The position numbers and the translations under genes are program-made. From the NCBI RefSeq assembly GCF_026213295.1, contig NC_079428.1:3130632-3194631 (forward strand): a stretch of DNA of 64,000 nt, given 5' to 3'. The stretch comes from Gadus chalcogrammus. Taxonomy: Eukaryota > Chordata > Actinopteri > Gadiformes > Gadidae. Positions 1 through 12,479 of this stretch are shown here, piece after piece (position 1 is the stretch's first letter; every line of letters starts with the position of its first letter). The notes under the pieces were generated by a model, which searched no databases, was not told the origin of the DNA, and saw only the letters and a list, made by a program, of their open reading frames with translations.

Positions 1-1158
1 CTCGTACATTGCTAAGACTGCCACCATTTTGGGAGCATAGGAGCATTGTTATCATGTTTGGAGTAACGTTTTTTGGGTCCCTGTTAAGTATTAATCATGA
101 AATGATTTGTTTTCACGGCGAACATTTTTGAGTTTGATGCTGCCACCGTGTTTCTCATGTGAGCCAGTGAAAAAACAAATGATTCAATAGCCTATGGTTA
201 CAGTATTTTCACTTTGGTTAAGGATTTCACGTTACTAAAACTCTCTTGAGTCCTCTCAAAAAGGCGGAGTGTTGCCATCATAAAATGGCCCATGATGCAT
301 TCTGCTGTACAAGCCCTATAGGGACCGAATGTGACTCATATAAACCTTGAGCAGGCTATGAGCCTATGTCATTTAGTGACCATCCACTAATGTGTATGGT
401 TCTTTTGTGAAATCAAAGATGAATTGCCAATTTCACCCCCAAACCCGGGTCCCATTGATTACTTACAGTTGCGGCTGAAGATTAATGCTGGGAGATCTTC
501 CCCTCTAGATTACTATTGATTCAGATTCCTCCAGAAAAAACATATATTCCCAAATGTTTTTCCCTCGAGTGCTGAGCTGAGACAACATTACTGAGAGATC
601 TGGAGTTTGCCTTTTGACGTTGAATTAAGTTTGTGTGTTTGAGCGAATAAATGTTAGTTTAACTTCTCTGTTAGACATGCTCTATGATCTTTTTGGAGGG
701 ATGAGTAAAAGAAAGAAAACTATAACGTTGGGTTTCATAAATAACTCATTTTGGGTCTCTGGTGTGCTGTAAATGTTACAATACAACATCAAATGTCAGT
801 ATCCATCCCAAAAAGGACAAACAACACTCTCTCCTGAATATGGCCGTCGGGACCTTTATTTTGCCTATATTCCAACGGAAGCAGAAGTCTGAACACAAAA
901 TTGAGATTGTGACCATTGTGATCTCCCTAAACGTGACTTATTACCCATAATTCTCCCGAGAGTCATGAAAGCTGCTTTGAAAGCCCTGCTTCCTTGTGAT
1001 GTGCACGTGCCGTGGGAGAAGGCAACATATCACAAGCTGCAGGATCTGAGATTCAATTACAGATCTATTTTAAATGAGACATGTTTGTAGTGAAGGAAAA
1101 GCACAGATTGTAGTTCTTTGAAATGGAAAAGTGGTTATTCATAAAGTGCCTGTGCCCT
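1..1158. other. No gene seen
   Basis: AT-rich unique-looking sequence without a recognisable exon, RNA or repeat boundary. Confidence 0.6.
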
Positions 1159-1160
1159 GT

Positions 1161-1247
<87 letters not shown>

Positions 1248-1254
1248 TGTGTGT

Positions 1255-1321
<67 letters not shown>

Positions 1322-1427
1322 CCTGTGTGCGTGTGTGTGTGTGTGTGTCTGCATGTGTGTGTGCCTGTGTGTGCATGACTATGTGTGCGAGTGTGTGTTT
1401 GTGTGTGTGTGCGTGTGTGTGTGTGTG
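1159..1427 (+). repeat. (GT)n microsatellite, imperfect
   Basis: Long GT tract with occasional interruptions; the His/Thr- and Cys/Val-repeat frames across it are artefacts. Confidence 0.97.
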
Positions 1428-1920
1428 AGAGCCTTTTTATGCTTTTTATTTGGAAGATCCAAGTTCTATGAGACGGATTTGCAGTGGCTCGTATCTGCAG
1501 AAGAGACATGCCTTTTGTGCATTGAGCGCAGGTTTCATATACATTTCATGGGAATTAATGATTTAATGCAAGCCTTGGCATTCTTGAGGCGTTAAAAAAA
1601 CTATATTTTTCTTTGTAGTTTGTAGTTTTGAATTTTTGTATGTACTCTTTCCGACTACATTCATCTCAAACCCAGAAAATTAAATAGAGTGCCAAAGAAC
1701 CAATCCCATGACTCTTATTAATGTGTTTTGGCTGACTACGTGTTATTGTACTTTGTTGTTCTTAATTTTATTTACATCAACAATGCATCAATTTTATTTG
1801 TTTAAAGAAACAAGATGGAGCAAAATCAAATTCAGAAAGTATCATATATCCGCTGCTAGGGAACCAGGTCCCCACTCTTACTAATAAGTTAGGGAATACT
1901 CCACTGAAATGCTTGAAAGG

Positions 1921-1960
1921 TCCCCCCCCCCACCTCCCCCCCCCCCCCCCCCCCCCCCCC
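1921..1960 (+). repeat. Poly-C tract
   Basis: Two C runs interrupted once by CACCT. Confidence 0.95.
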
Positions 1961-2119
1961 ACACCACCATCAGAAACCTGTTGAAACCGGGCGATCGATG
2001 GGGGTTAAGTGACACCGGGAGCAGCAGGTCACACAGGCCGTGAAGCGGGGAATGTTTGTCTTCCTGATGGCCCGCCCCCCAGGGTCCGCGGCCACTGAGC
2101 CCTTAACCCAACCCCAACA

Positions 2120-2148
<29 letters not shown>
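2120..2148 (+). repeat. Poly-C tract
   Basis: Uninterrupted C run of about 29 bases. Confidence 0.95.
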
Positions 2149-2151
<3 letters not shown>

Positions 2152-2224
2152 CCTCCTACCCCCGACCCCCGGAACCCCATCCCCCTCCTCCAGGTGATGA
2201 CAGAAAGGCCCTATGACCATGAGA

Positions 2225-2445
2225 GGTGCACGAGGAGGTGGGGGGCCCCAGAAAGTTCTGAGGTGGGGGCCCCAGACAGGCCTGTGCTTGGGGCCCCACA
2301 CAGGGCTGAGTTGGGGGGCCCAGTTATGTCTGAGGTGGGGGCCCCACATGGGGCTCAGTTGGTGGCCCCAGACAGGTCTGATGTGGGGGCCCCAGACAGC
2401 TCTGAGTTGGGGGCATCATATAGGGCCCCAGACATGTCCACTTTC
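2225..2445 (+). repeat. ~24-bp GGGGGCCCCAGACAGG minisatellite
   Basis: Tandem, diverged units of the form GGGGGCCCCAGACAGGTCTG plus AGTT or ATGT. Because the unit is a multiple of three bases, long open frames run through it but encode no known protein. A similar GGGCCCCCAGAC unit occurs in elavl2 intron 5. Confidence 0.85.
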
Positions 2446-4263
2446 ACTACGCCCCCTGATCCGATTGGTTTGAAAGTGGGTTCAATTTGTAGTGTAGTGT
2501 CAATAGATTATATTTTATTATGCATTTATTTGCTTGAAATTGTGGTTTGGCACGCATCACTTTGGCCGCTATATATTTCAAAATCCTGCTCTCTGTACCT
2601 CGTTCAAATCGTTGGTTTGTATGAGGTACAAATTTTGTTTTTCTGTATTTTCATTGTATTGTATTTAAGATTGCATCCACCCAAGCCAAGGGCAGACCCT
2701 GTGTTGTTATGAATAGGCTTTCAAACCTTTTTGAATAAGGTCAAGAAAATGTTTGCACAGAAAATACAATCTATATATACAATAGTTTACAAAATTTCAC
2801 GCAATTATTGCTTACAGCTTTGAAATATATTTGAAAATATAATCAACAATAAAAGTGTTAAATATTTTGACATTCTTTTGTATCTTTGTTGTTGGTAACA
2901 ATATTAAATATTTTATCTTTGACTCCAAACAAGGGTTGTACAGTGCTAGACACATCTTTTTTTCGTCGATTTTCAATCAATCTATCATTGTGTGTTGTAT
3001 GATTAGTGGAGAAATAAAGTAGATCATGACTGAGCCATGAGATCACTCTTTATCTTTGAAGGTTGTTTATCCTAACTCTATCATATGCTCCTTCAATATT
3101 TAAGAAAGCTTAGATATCTCGTAAGCATTACCGGGACTTATTCACATAAATATGCTTCGGAGCCGAACCATTTTAAAAAGGCTCTAGACGTGAATGACTA
3201 TTGCATAGCTGAGCAGCATTGACGCCAGACAAAGGTCCACAATAGAAGCCAAATGTGTTTATCTTTAACCTAAATTCATTAAGGTTATCGGAAAGCCATT
3301 ATCCTGTCAAACTGCCTTTGGTGAATAATTAATCATCCCATCATTCAGTTTGTTTGACCCAAATGTAGAACATTCATCCTTCGCTCTTCCCTCATAATCA
3401 AATCGTCTCTTTAATTTGAAAATGATGTCAGCCATTCATTTTTTGTTATCCATTTGAATGGCAATACAGCTAATGCATTATAAATTGCATTTATGTGGCA
3501 CTTTTGGATGGCAAGGGCAGGGTCTCCTTGAGGCATGCCCTGCCACTGGGAAGCCATTTTGATTTCCAGCTTCATAACGAGATTTAATGTATTTTGGCCC
3601 AAGTCACAAAGTTACCAAGAGATTGGATGCAGATGCCATGAGAACTTCTGTTGATCTGATTTCTACTCTTTCTACAAAAAACACCAAAATGGCTTTACAT
3701 ATTTGAAGATATTTGGTTTGTGTGTTAGCCATACCTTCCCATCCCTTTAAATGGAAGGAAATCCAATGTAATCATCAGAGTTGAAAATGAAACCCTTTCA
3801 ATTCAAACTATTTATTTGAACTTTTTGAATTACTTTTGAAAATGCAGAATGTAATTAAGTACTGCTATATGTGAGATGAAATGATGATGTAACTAGTGGA
3901 CACCTTTATGATTCAATCTTTATTTACCCATGTTATTGATATTAGCTTATGAGCCACTGCATAGTTAATGGAAGGAATAAAAACTCATCACCCAAGACAG
4001 CTGGAACCAAACCAGACTTCTGGGATCAAACTCAATTTGGGGGACAAAATGGTCGGTTAGCCCTGGTCTCGGTTCAACAACCTTATTGTTGTTAGTTTTA
4101 TTTTACGCTTGTCTTGGAAAGCTCACTTTTCTAATCCCCAGGAACCCGTCAAGGACTTTCCATGTTGTAGGTTTTTCTTTCCACATGAAGCAACATCGAT
4201 TTCTTATTTTATCCGTGGACGACCAAAACGGATCACCCATCAACCACCGCCAGCACGACCTAG

Positions 4264-4266
<3 letters not shown>
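2446..4266. other. No gene seen
   Basis: AT-rich intergenic sequence; short open frames are below 65 residues and unrecognised. Confidence 0.6.

Positions 4267-4332
<66 letters not shown>
4267..4332 (+). repeat. (GA)n microsatellite
   Basis: About 30 GA units. Confidence 0.97.
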
Positions 4333-4339
<7 letters not shown>

Positions 4340-4534
4340 CACTCTGTCTTTGGTAGCGGTTCATTCAGCCAGTGGCAGGGGTATAGCCTATTTCCTAGAG
4401 GGAGAGTAAAGCTCTATGTGGACCAGCAGAGCTCACAGGACCTCCCAGCAGTGTGATACGTCTAATTGAGATTCCATCACCTTATTTTCTCTTAGCACTG
4501 AAACCCAAATCTACTTCTCCTCCATCTCTTTCTT

Positions 4535-4690
4535 CTCCTTCTTCTTCTTCTTCTTCTTCTTCTTCTTCTTCTTCTTCTTCTTCTTCTTCTTCTTCTTCTT
4601 CTTCTTCTTCTTCTTCTTCTTCTTCTTCTTCTTCTTCTTCTTCTTCTTCGTCTTCGTCTTCTTCGTCGTCTTCTTCGTCGTCTTCTTCTC
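4535..4690 (+). repeat. (CTT)n microsatellite
   Basis: About 50 trinucleotide units, with CG interruptions (TCGTCTTCGTC) at the 3' end; it produces spurious poly-Ser and poly-Lys/Arg frames. Confidence 0.97.
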
Positions 4691-5549
4691 CACCTCTTAT
4701 TTTTTCCCCACCACCAGCGGTATTTCCCCAAGGAAGGAGACAAAACGAAATTGTTTTCAGGTTTTATTTGCTCTTCTTTTATCGCAGCTGTTTTAAGACC
4801 GTCTTCTTTTATTTATTTATTTTTTCTTCCTTCCAGACACGTTTGAAACAGCTCATCAATAAAAGTGCCGCTTTTATTTTGGAGGAGAAGCAACCATGCT
4901 TGACTGCCTTGTCTGGAATGGCAGGGAGAAAGAATTAACCCCATTTGAAGTTTCTCCAAACCGTAATGGCTTATTAATGGCATGCCCACACTTGCCCAGA
5001 GGTTTGAAAATGTACTTCTCTCCTCCTTAGTTCTTATTTACAGATTTAATCTCCAACACAGCCACGCCTACAAGAGGACTCGGCTATTAAATCAATGCAT
5101 TTGACCGAACAGGATTTGATATTTTGTCACTTCCATGGTGATTCTGTGTTCACTATTACGTGAACCCACATCAGAATAATTGTATTCTTTCGATTATCAG
5201 GTCTTGTTTGGAAAATCCCGTTTTTCTACTCAAGTGTGGGTTTCATGTGTAAGTGCTTTTAAAATAAAGTAACAGCTACACTAGGCCTGCTGAGCCCTCT
5301 TATCAAGGAGGCTGGTACGCATTACATCAGTCATTCTCATGTTTCCCCCACTTTAAAAGGAGCGCACCATTGCTTATTAATCTACCCGGTCAAAATCGTG
5401 AGTGAATTTAGATGGGCCCCTTCGTCTCATGGGGGCCCTCCCATAATGGATCCTGTGCTTTTATTCTGACATCATATAGCATTGCATTACACGGACCCTA
5501 ATAGCCACTGTGGGACTGCTGCTGGACCCTCTGCGATCAATGTCATCAT
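4691..5549. other. No gene seen
   Basis: AT-rich sequence between microsatellites, nothing recognised. Confidence 0.6.
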
Positions 5550-5752
5550 CAACACACACACACGCACACACGCACACACACACACACACACACACAGACA
5601 CACACACACACACACACGTACATACATGCACGCACATACATGCACGCACGCACGCACAGACACACACACACACACAGACACACACACACAGACACACATA
5701 CACACAGACACACGCACGCACGCACACACACACACACACACACACATACACA
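5550..5752 (+). repeat. (CA)n microsatellite, imperfect
   Basis: CA tract interspersed with CG, GA and TA interruptions. Confidence 0.95.
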
Positions 5753-7612
5753 GTTTCTCTGAAAAGAGGTACTGGGTGATGTCAGACCCTAAAGACCATT
5801 TCTACTTTAAAGCCGGTGTGTTCAACATTGGCGTCAGCCATGTTGAACAGAGTGAAGGTGATTTGTCAGCAGTAATGAAGATGTTGAATTAAGTAGTCAT
5901 TGGTTTTATTATGCATTATTCCAGATATACACAAACGGAAGTAAAAAATACCTGCTTCCATACAGCAATAGTCATGAAATCTATCATATCATATTATCTC
6001 TGATTTCAAATCCACCCATACCCTTCCCCTGCCATCGTTACTCGCTGTGAAACAAGCACAATAAATTATATATTTTCCCTTCGAATACAGCTCCTTTCTC
6101 TTCTACTTGGTTTGTTAAGTCTATCCCGGCGGTAACCAAATCCCCTGAAGAAGGCTGAACACCACACTGACACAATGACGGACCCTTTGAAACACAAACG
6201 TCTTCAGAGCAGCATAGATGGATGCCTCCGGCACGGGACGCCGTTGTCGAGACCAAAAGTCAGCGCGGAAGGAAAAAAAAAGAAGTAGAAGAAGAAGTAG
6301 AAACACCAAAAGGAGTTCCTCCCGAGTGTTCAGTGTGAGATGAGAGGTCAAGGGTCAAGGGGGCCCTACTCTTGACATTCAGCGTCAGTGGAGTGGGCGA
6401 GAGCCATACGATGGGTGCTTATGAACTATTGGCCCAACAGAGGCAAGGAGGAGGAGATGGAGGGGTTGGGGGTTGGGATCCGGGGGGTTGCAGATGAGGG
6501 GTGTAAGGCCGCGGACGACAGCATTATGGAGATGGATTAGGTTAATGACCCACAGGGAGTGTGTCGAAACCTCCCTCCCCTCCTCCCCCTGTCTCAAAGG
6601 AGGCCTTTCATGCATTTCCGGTTGTGATATATGGACAATGACCTGATGCTACACCCTCATCCCCACCACCACCACCACCACCACCACCTTACCCCCTTGT
6701 TCTTGTTCACTCAGAGGTGGATGCTAATACCATCCCCTCCATTAAATCGATATTGGTTTACAATAAACAGTCCCTAGGGGAAGCCTCGTTGCCACCTTTT
6801 AGCCCCGTGATGGGCAATAAGTACTCTGTGACATAACAGCCACGATAATGCTCCCAAATGACTCTTTTTCTTTTTTTTAAGGAAGCCGGTATTAGAAGTT
6901 CACCATGTAACACAAGCCCATCCGTATCAACCACCGTAACCTCAGCCGCAGGCCCAGGGAAACATAGAACAGGGAAGTAAGCCTGTGCAAATCCAGTTTT
7001 AGGCTCAGAATTATGTCTTCATTCTCTTTGACATCTTTCCTAAAGCTGGATACTTTTTTTAAGCCAGCTATTGGATAGATTTGCAAAGAGCTTTGCGAAC
7101 CGTTCCCTCCGCAGCACTGGCTTGTCCATGTTCTTTTTTTCAAAGAGCTACCTTTAAGGCCGGCCACGCCCCTTTTCCACTCCAAAGTGGGTGTGGTCTG
7201 AAAATTGTTTGCCACACCAACAGGTTCCAGTTAGAATATACTGAGGGAGCTGCTATGGCTTCTTGTTTCCTCTCCCTATCGTTGTTTCGGCCCTGCTAAC
7301 CTTGTTCAACACTATTAATTTCACTAAAAGCGTGCACTGGCGTGTATTTGTGCAAGTTTAAAGCTCAGCTGGGAAGGCTAATGCTGTTAGCCCAACAGGG
7401 TAGCTGCGGTGTGCAGTCTGCTAGCGTTAGCTTGTTTGCTACCAAGATGTTTGTTTTTGCACAGTTTGCTGGGTGTGGTGTAGCTAACCAGGAACATGTG
7501 GGCCTAACCTGAAAGGGACATCTGCACAAGTCTGGTAAGATTGTTTCAATGATGGTCACTTTCTATTTTTCAATTGATTTATTTGTATGTCTACTGAAAT
7601 GGCAGCCAGGAC
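5753..7612. other. No gene seen; small (ACC)n tract
   Basis: Contains an (ACC)8 tract near 6664-6688. Open frames of up to 107 residues show no domain. Confidence 0.6.
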
Positions 7613-7619
7613 ATGGGGT

Positions 7620-8030
7620 ATGGAAGCATATATGTAGCAAAATTCAAATGGCAATGCAATTTGGAATTACATTATGCATTTGACAATTCATTATGCAATT
7701 TTATAATGTAATTTGTAAATACGTTATTCAAAGTGTATTTTAACATGCAAAGTGACAATGCAATCCTCAATTAAATTTGCAAAAGTTATAACAATACAAA
7801 TAGAATAACATTTTGTCAAATTCTTTGAGTTCCTTTATACAAATTGAAAAGCTATAGCGTCCCCGTGATTGCAATCCACTTCGCCACGCTCCGTGTGTTG
7901 CGATATTCAAATGACATTTCAATCCGCAAAACGGAATCCAAAACGGAATCCAAAGAGGAATCCAAAAAGTCAATATGCAAAGTGGCAAACGTATCAGCCA
8001 ATCAGCGTCTGGGCGGGAACTACGTCACTT
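7620..8030 (+). repeat. Left terminal inverted repeat of foldback element
   Basis: The outer half is very AT-rich with repeated TTTGCAA/TGCAATTT-like words. The inner half contains tandem GGAATCCAAAA units (7928-7968) and ends with a CCAAT box (AGCCAATCAG), an E2F-like GGCGGGAA and a CRE-like TACGTCAC just before the open frame at 8086. These motifs read like a compact promoter facing inwards. Confidence 0.85.
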
Positions 8031-8085
8031 GCTCGTAATTTCCTTGTTCACTTCTAGTTCGTATGTGTCAGGTCCATGGTCACCA

Positions 8086-8265
8086 ATGGAGATTATAGAT
8101 ACGCTCCGAAGTTTGGCCGATGATGTGGAGAACAATCGTGTTGAAGACACAGATGCAGTAGATAGAGTGCGTGTTCTGGGAGATAGGATAGACGACTTAT
8201 CCTCACTTGTACGTTTTGACGCCAGTCACTTCCCAAGTGCTACAGGCACTGGGTGCGAAACATAG
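8086..8265 (+). CDS. Hypothetical 59-aa open frame inside foldback element
   Basis: ATG at 8086, stop TAG at 8263, reading MEIIDTLRSLADDVENN and onward; it is acidic and looks helical. The frame starts 55 bp inside the left repeat and stops at the junction with the LINE fragment. It may be the truncated first exon of a transposase or of a captured gene, or a chance frame. I do not recognise the family. No homologue can be named from sequence alone. Confidence 0.3.
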   Translation: MEIIDTLRSLADDVENNRVEDTDAVDRVRVLGDRIDDLSSLVRFDASHFPSATGTGCET

Positions 8266-8269
8266 GGTC

Positions 8270-8519
8270 GGGAGACCCACCGTCTCCACCCACTCCTCAC
8301 CTACAAAGCTCTCCACAACCTAGCCCCTAGTTACCTCTGCGACCTCCTCCAAGAATACACTCCCTCCCGCTCCCTCCGCTCAACCTCTGGACTACTATAT
8401 GTATTATCCCCACATCACGACTCATTACGAATAGGTGCCCGGTCATTCAACTTTTCAGCACCCAGGCTCTGGAACTCCCTCCCCCCACACATAAAACAGA
8501 TACCCTTGGAGACAATAGA
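8270..8519 (+). pseudogene. L2/Rex1-type LINE ORF2 C-terminal fragment
   Basis: One frame, free of stops, reads LTYKALHNLAPSYLCDLL, then YTPSRSLRST and later SAPRLWNSLPPHIKQ. This is the characteristic C-terminal region after the reverse transcriptase domain in L2-like non-LTR retrotransposons of fish, recognised from memory. It is cut abruptly at 8519 by the right inverted repeat, so it is a fragment captured within the foldback element. It encodes no catalytic residues and is not functional. Confidence 0.75.
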
Positions 8520-8957
8520 AAGTGACGTAGTTCCCGCCCAGACGCTGATTGGCTGATACGTTTGCCACTTTGCATATTGACTTTTTGGATTCCTCTTTGG
8601 ATTCCGTTTTGCCAAATCTTTTGCAAAGCGTTCGTTTTGCGGATTGAAATGTCATTTGAATATCGCAACACACGGAGCGTGGCGAAGTGGATTGCAATCA
8701 CGGGGACGCTATAGCTTTTCAATTTGAATAAAGGAACTCAAAGAATTTGACAACATTTTATTGTTATAACTTTTGCAAATAATTTAATTGAGGATTGCAT
8801 TTTCACTTTGCATATTAAAATACACTTTGAATAACGTATTTACAAATTACATTATGAAATTGCATAATGCATTGTCAATTGCATAACGTAATTACTTATT
8901 GAATTGCAAATTGCAAATTGCATTGCCATTTGAATTTTGCTACATATATGCTTCCAT
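8520..8957 (-). repeat. Right terminal inverted repeat of foldback element
   Basis: Reverse complement of the left repeat with scattered changes. It has GGATTCCGTTTTGCC followed by extra TCTTTTGCAAAGCGTTCG where the left arm has an additional GGAATCC unit. The inner end begins AAGTGACGTAGTTCCCGCC, the mirror of the left inner end. Confidence 0.85.
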
Positions 8958-8965
8958 AATGGGGT

Positions 8966-10119
8966 TTAACAGAGACTTCTACTTTATGTGTCTGAGCTTG
9001 GGAAACATGTTCTTGACTGGATTGCATCACATGCAGTTCCATGGTAGTTATCTCCTTAAATCAATTCAAAATGATTTAGTCATGGTGGTTTGAAAAGTGT
9101 CACACAATTAGTGCTCTATGAATTGAATGTTTGTTCTCTAACTAATGGTAAAGATGTCAATGTGTTTGACTTCAAAGTTTTATTTGGCTTATTTGTTCTG
9201 CAATGATTCAACATAATGGCATGTTTGCTGAATTTATTGGGTTTTAAATAGCCTAAACTTTTAACAGATTGACTAAATTCATTGTATTGCTAATAACTAA
9301 ATCTGCTATAGTTCAAAACTTATGGCCGGTGTAGTGTTGTGAATCTGAGGCAATTGGTGGGCCTTAATGGGAACACAGTTATATCCAGGGTTTCTGCAAA
9401 AGGTTAGGCATTGCTTGAAAGACAATCTTCCTGTTTTTTTCTGATGGATAGAGGGCTATAATAGAACCACTACTTGAACTACACATGTATGCTAATCGCA
9501 GCGCACAAATAACATGTTTGATAAAATACACTAATTAATAAACTATAAACAAGTGTTTGTTTTCCCCTTGATCATTTTTATTAGTATTGTCAGTTAAATT
9601 TCAATACTGAAGGATGAAGTGCAACTGAAGGGAAAATGCAATGAAGGAATTAGAGTAAAGGCACTTATTTAGTCTAGAATCACCTTCTCTGTCTAAAGAA
9701 GGTGGTAATGTGTTTTAGTCTACTGGCCTTCGATCGTTTGAGATTATTTAATACACAAATGGCCAATGAATTGAATAGATCACTTGCAAAAGTGTACAGT
9801 AGTTTCAAATCAATGGGGATAGAGCCAGACTGGTTGGTTAATTCATTCTTAAACTCCCCTGCCATTTTTAATGTATTTAAGTTGTGAGACCTTTCAGACG
9901 TTTAGGCTATATGTTTTCGTTTGAAAGCTGTTTCATTGGATACTTTGTTGTTTTCATTATTTATAATCATTTGTTTAATTAATTTGTATAATTTCTTTGT
10001 CATATGTTTATACATTTTACTGATAGGGCCTTGTATTTACTCGAACTGTTGCTCCACCCTTATAAACGTCAACAAAAGCGAAGCGCAGTTAGAGCCTATA
10101 TTGTCCCGTCTATTTTTTT
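8966..10119. other. No gene seen
   Basis: AT-rich. A short frame at 9702-9887 has a protein-like composition (LNRSLAKVYSSFKSMG) but no known family and no splice context I can defend. Confidence 0.55.
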
Positions 10120-11060
10120 ATTCCAGATCTCGTCGTAAGCTTTCTATATAGAACCCAAACAAAGCCGGCGCGTCCTCAAGCTATCGCGAGATCAAAATGA
10201 AGGTATCCCATAGCTGCGGATTGTTTTGCGGCCGATGTTTTGAACGCACGAAGAGAGAGGGGGAGCATGCTTGGATGTGGCCTAGCTTATGCAGGAAATA
10301 CGAGGGGGAGAAGACGACGTGGGAGGAAAAGTGCAACGTCAGAAACGAGGCTTTCGTTTTCCATGGTGCTGAAAAGAGCCGGTGCTGAAAGCAATTGCTA
10401 TTGCAAGAAAGCGTGTGTGCGCGTGTGTGTGCGCGCGCGTGTGTGTGTGCGCGCGCGTGTGTGTGCGCGCGCGTGTGTGTGCGCGCGCGTGTGTGTGTGT
10501 GTGTGTGTGCACAATGTTGTGGAATTTGGCGATGGCGCAGGAGGAAAAACGTTTCGCCAAACGCATATGATGGTCTCCCAGGCATGGTTTAAATCCTCTG
10601 GAGCATCCACCTCGGTGTCGAGTCCGTAGCGGTGTAACGTCGCGCGTTCGCCTTCGCAGCCTATATGCTCACAACTCAAACCAATGCTATATTGTCACTG
10701 CCCATTCATTCTGCCGCGCTCCGACGTGCGCGCGCCTCGGCACGGCAGCCGTGGTGGCTTAAATCCCACATTAGGGAAATATTTGATCGTCTGAATGACT
10801 CGATAAGAGGACGAATTGCTTCTTTTTGTTGGATAAAAAAAAAAAGGGGGGTTTGCCCGAGGAGCGAGTCTTGGCGTCGCGGCAGCCAATTACATGGCCG
10901 CGCTGCCGCTGTGTGCATCACGGTGGGTTGGAGCTACTCCGGGTATGCTTCCGCGTGCATGCGCGCTCGTGTAGGTTGAATGGGTGCGAGGCGAGAGCGG
11001 AGAGGTATGGTCTCGCTGTGATACGGCCCTATATATGTGCGCTGACAGGACTATCTTCCT
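10120..11060 (+). promoter_or_regulatory. CpG-rich block, candidate alternative promoter or CpG island
   Basis: This block is clearly richer in CpG than the AT-rich DNA around it. It includes a palindromic ATCGCGAGAT (10184-10193), several GCGCGC runs, and TATA-like TATATAG (10145) and TATATATG (11029). It sits upstream of elavl2 on a logical position for a developmental-gene promoter. Part of the CpG signal comes from the GT/GC repeat at 10411-10510. Strand and function are inferred; I see no protein-coding exon in it. Confidence 0.35.
10411..10510 (+). repeat. Compound GT/GC repeat
   Basis: Alternating GTGTGTG and GCGCGCG blocks in a ~22-bp higher-order pattern; alternating purine-pyrimidine throughout, so Z-DNA prone. 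Confidence 0.9.
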
Positions 11061-12479
11061 TTTAAAGTCAACCTTTTCCTTCCGCTGCTTTTCACTTAGT
11101 AATGTCGCGTATTTGTGTGGCGCACCTGTAAAGAGAGACGGGCAGAAGCCGACTTTTTTTAATGATTTGATTCGTTTTATTTCCTCTTTTCGTTTCCTTT
11201 TTTATTTGATGCATTTGCTGAAAGGAACCATTTGTGTATTTTTGATTTAATAAATATTTCATTCCCCCTCCCCTTCATTTTATCTTGTTTGTGTTATTTT
11301 TTTCCAAGTTTGAACTAAGATTGGAATTCCATCCTTTTACAAGCATTTGCCAGGTGATTGTCTCAGTGGTTGTTTGCCTAAGGACGTCCGTAACTTTCAT
11401 TTATAGAAACGGTAAGATCCTTTACACATTTGCTCCTTTTTAACCAAACGATGTGTTGTGTGCAAATTGTCTTGAAGTCTGAGTTGAACCAAAACGTTGT
11501 CTCCACCGTATGCATGCATTTGTAGCTTTATCTTCAGCATGGCTATGGTTTTATTTATTTATTTCGGGGGGCTGTTCATTGTGTGGTGCGATGGCTTTCG
11601 CAACGGAATAGCTTCGGCAATATCAAAGTAGGCTGTACCTGCATACCTTTCGACCTGGACCCGTTACAACGACACCGGATTGCGCTCATGGCGAGTAGGC
11701 CTATGCAAGCTATCACATTATTATGCATATCGTGCAGGGTTAGAAGCAATATTGGACTGGATCTGAGAGTTACGCGACTTCAGGTTATGTGTCATTTTGA
11801 GCATTTGAGTTAGGACTTTCATTCATCTCGCGACTTGCCTTTATTAATATTTTGCCATTATGATGCACCTAGAATTTCCTTTTGTATAGGAGAAACATGC
11901 CTGTTCTATAAATCTGCAACAATCCTGGATTCGCGAGGTGGCATTACGTGGAGAGGAACCTGTATAGAAGAAATGCAATGTCTTCTGGATACTAGACCAC
12001 ATTATGTTAGGATGCAGTAGAGCTACCGGCGTATTGCAGCAGAAACCAAGAGCATGGCATTTAGTAGGCTGCAACCAGTACACTATACCACCCCTGCTAT
12101 ACTGTGATTCAATCACTTTTTTCTTTTAAATACTTAACTGTTTTTTGCACTGCTTAAATAGCACTATTGATCATTAACACGCCCCATTCACTGAAGGTCA
12201 CAAATACCTATCAGTGGTAAGGTAAACTGTTTTTGTAGTAGGCCCAGTTGAAGGTAGGCAAATTCTAACTCTAAAAGCATGTTTGGTCACCATTTTTTAT
12301 TGTGTGAATCCCAATCAGGCATACGTAAAGGAAATTGTTTAAAAAAACAACAGCCCTGCTTCTTCCTTCTGACTTGGGCTGGTTGACTTCAAATTAGGCA
12401 GCACCCAAACACCCCGTTCTTGTGTGCAAACCCCGATGTTCCTCAGGACCCTATCAGTGATGGTCCAGTCCGAGCGACG
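11061..12479. other. No gene seen; possible elavl2 upstream sequence
   Basis: Unique-looking sequence between the two candidate promoter blocks; nothing recognised. Confidence 0.5.

Larger units (their letters stand above)
7620..8957. mobile_element. Long-inverted-repeat (foldback) DNA transposon
   Basis: 1338 bp with terminal inverted repeats of about 411 bp (7620-8030) and 438 bp (8520-8957), starting ATGGAAGCATATATGTAGC and ending in the exact reverse complement. It is flanked by the direct repeat ATGGGGT (7613-7619 and 8959-8965), which extends to 8 bp with one mismatch, a target-site duplication typical of cut-and-paste transposons. The unique centre (8031-8519) contains a short open frame and a piece of a LINE. 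I recognise no named family. The arms differ by small indels, including a 30-bp difference near 8610-8640. Confidence 0.85.

Noticed and set aside
1123..1595. Long Cys/Val- and His/Thr-rich open frames
   Set aside because: They are translations of GT/CA repeats; the same holds for every similar frame over CA, GT, CT, GA and CTT tracts in the window.
9702..9887. 61-residue frame with protein-like composition
   Set aside because: No start context, no flanking splice signals and no recognised family; noted only in the region entry.
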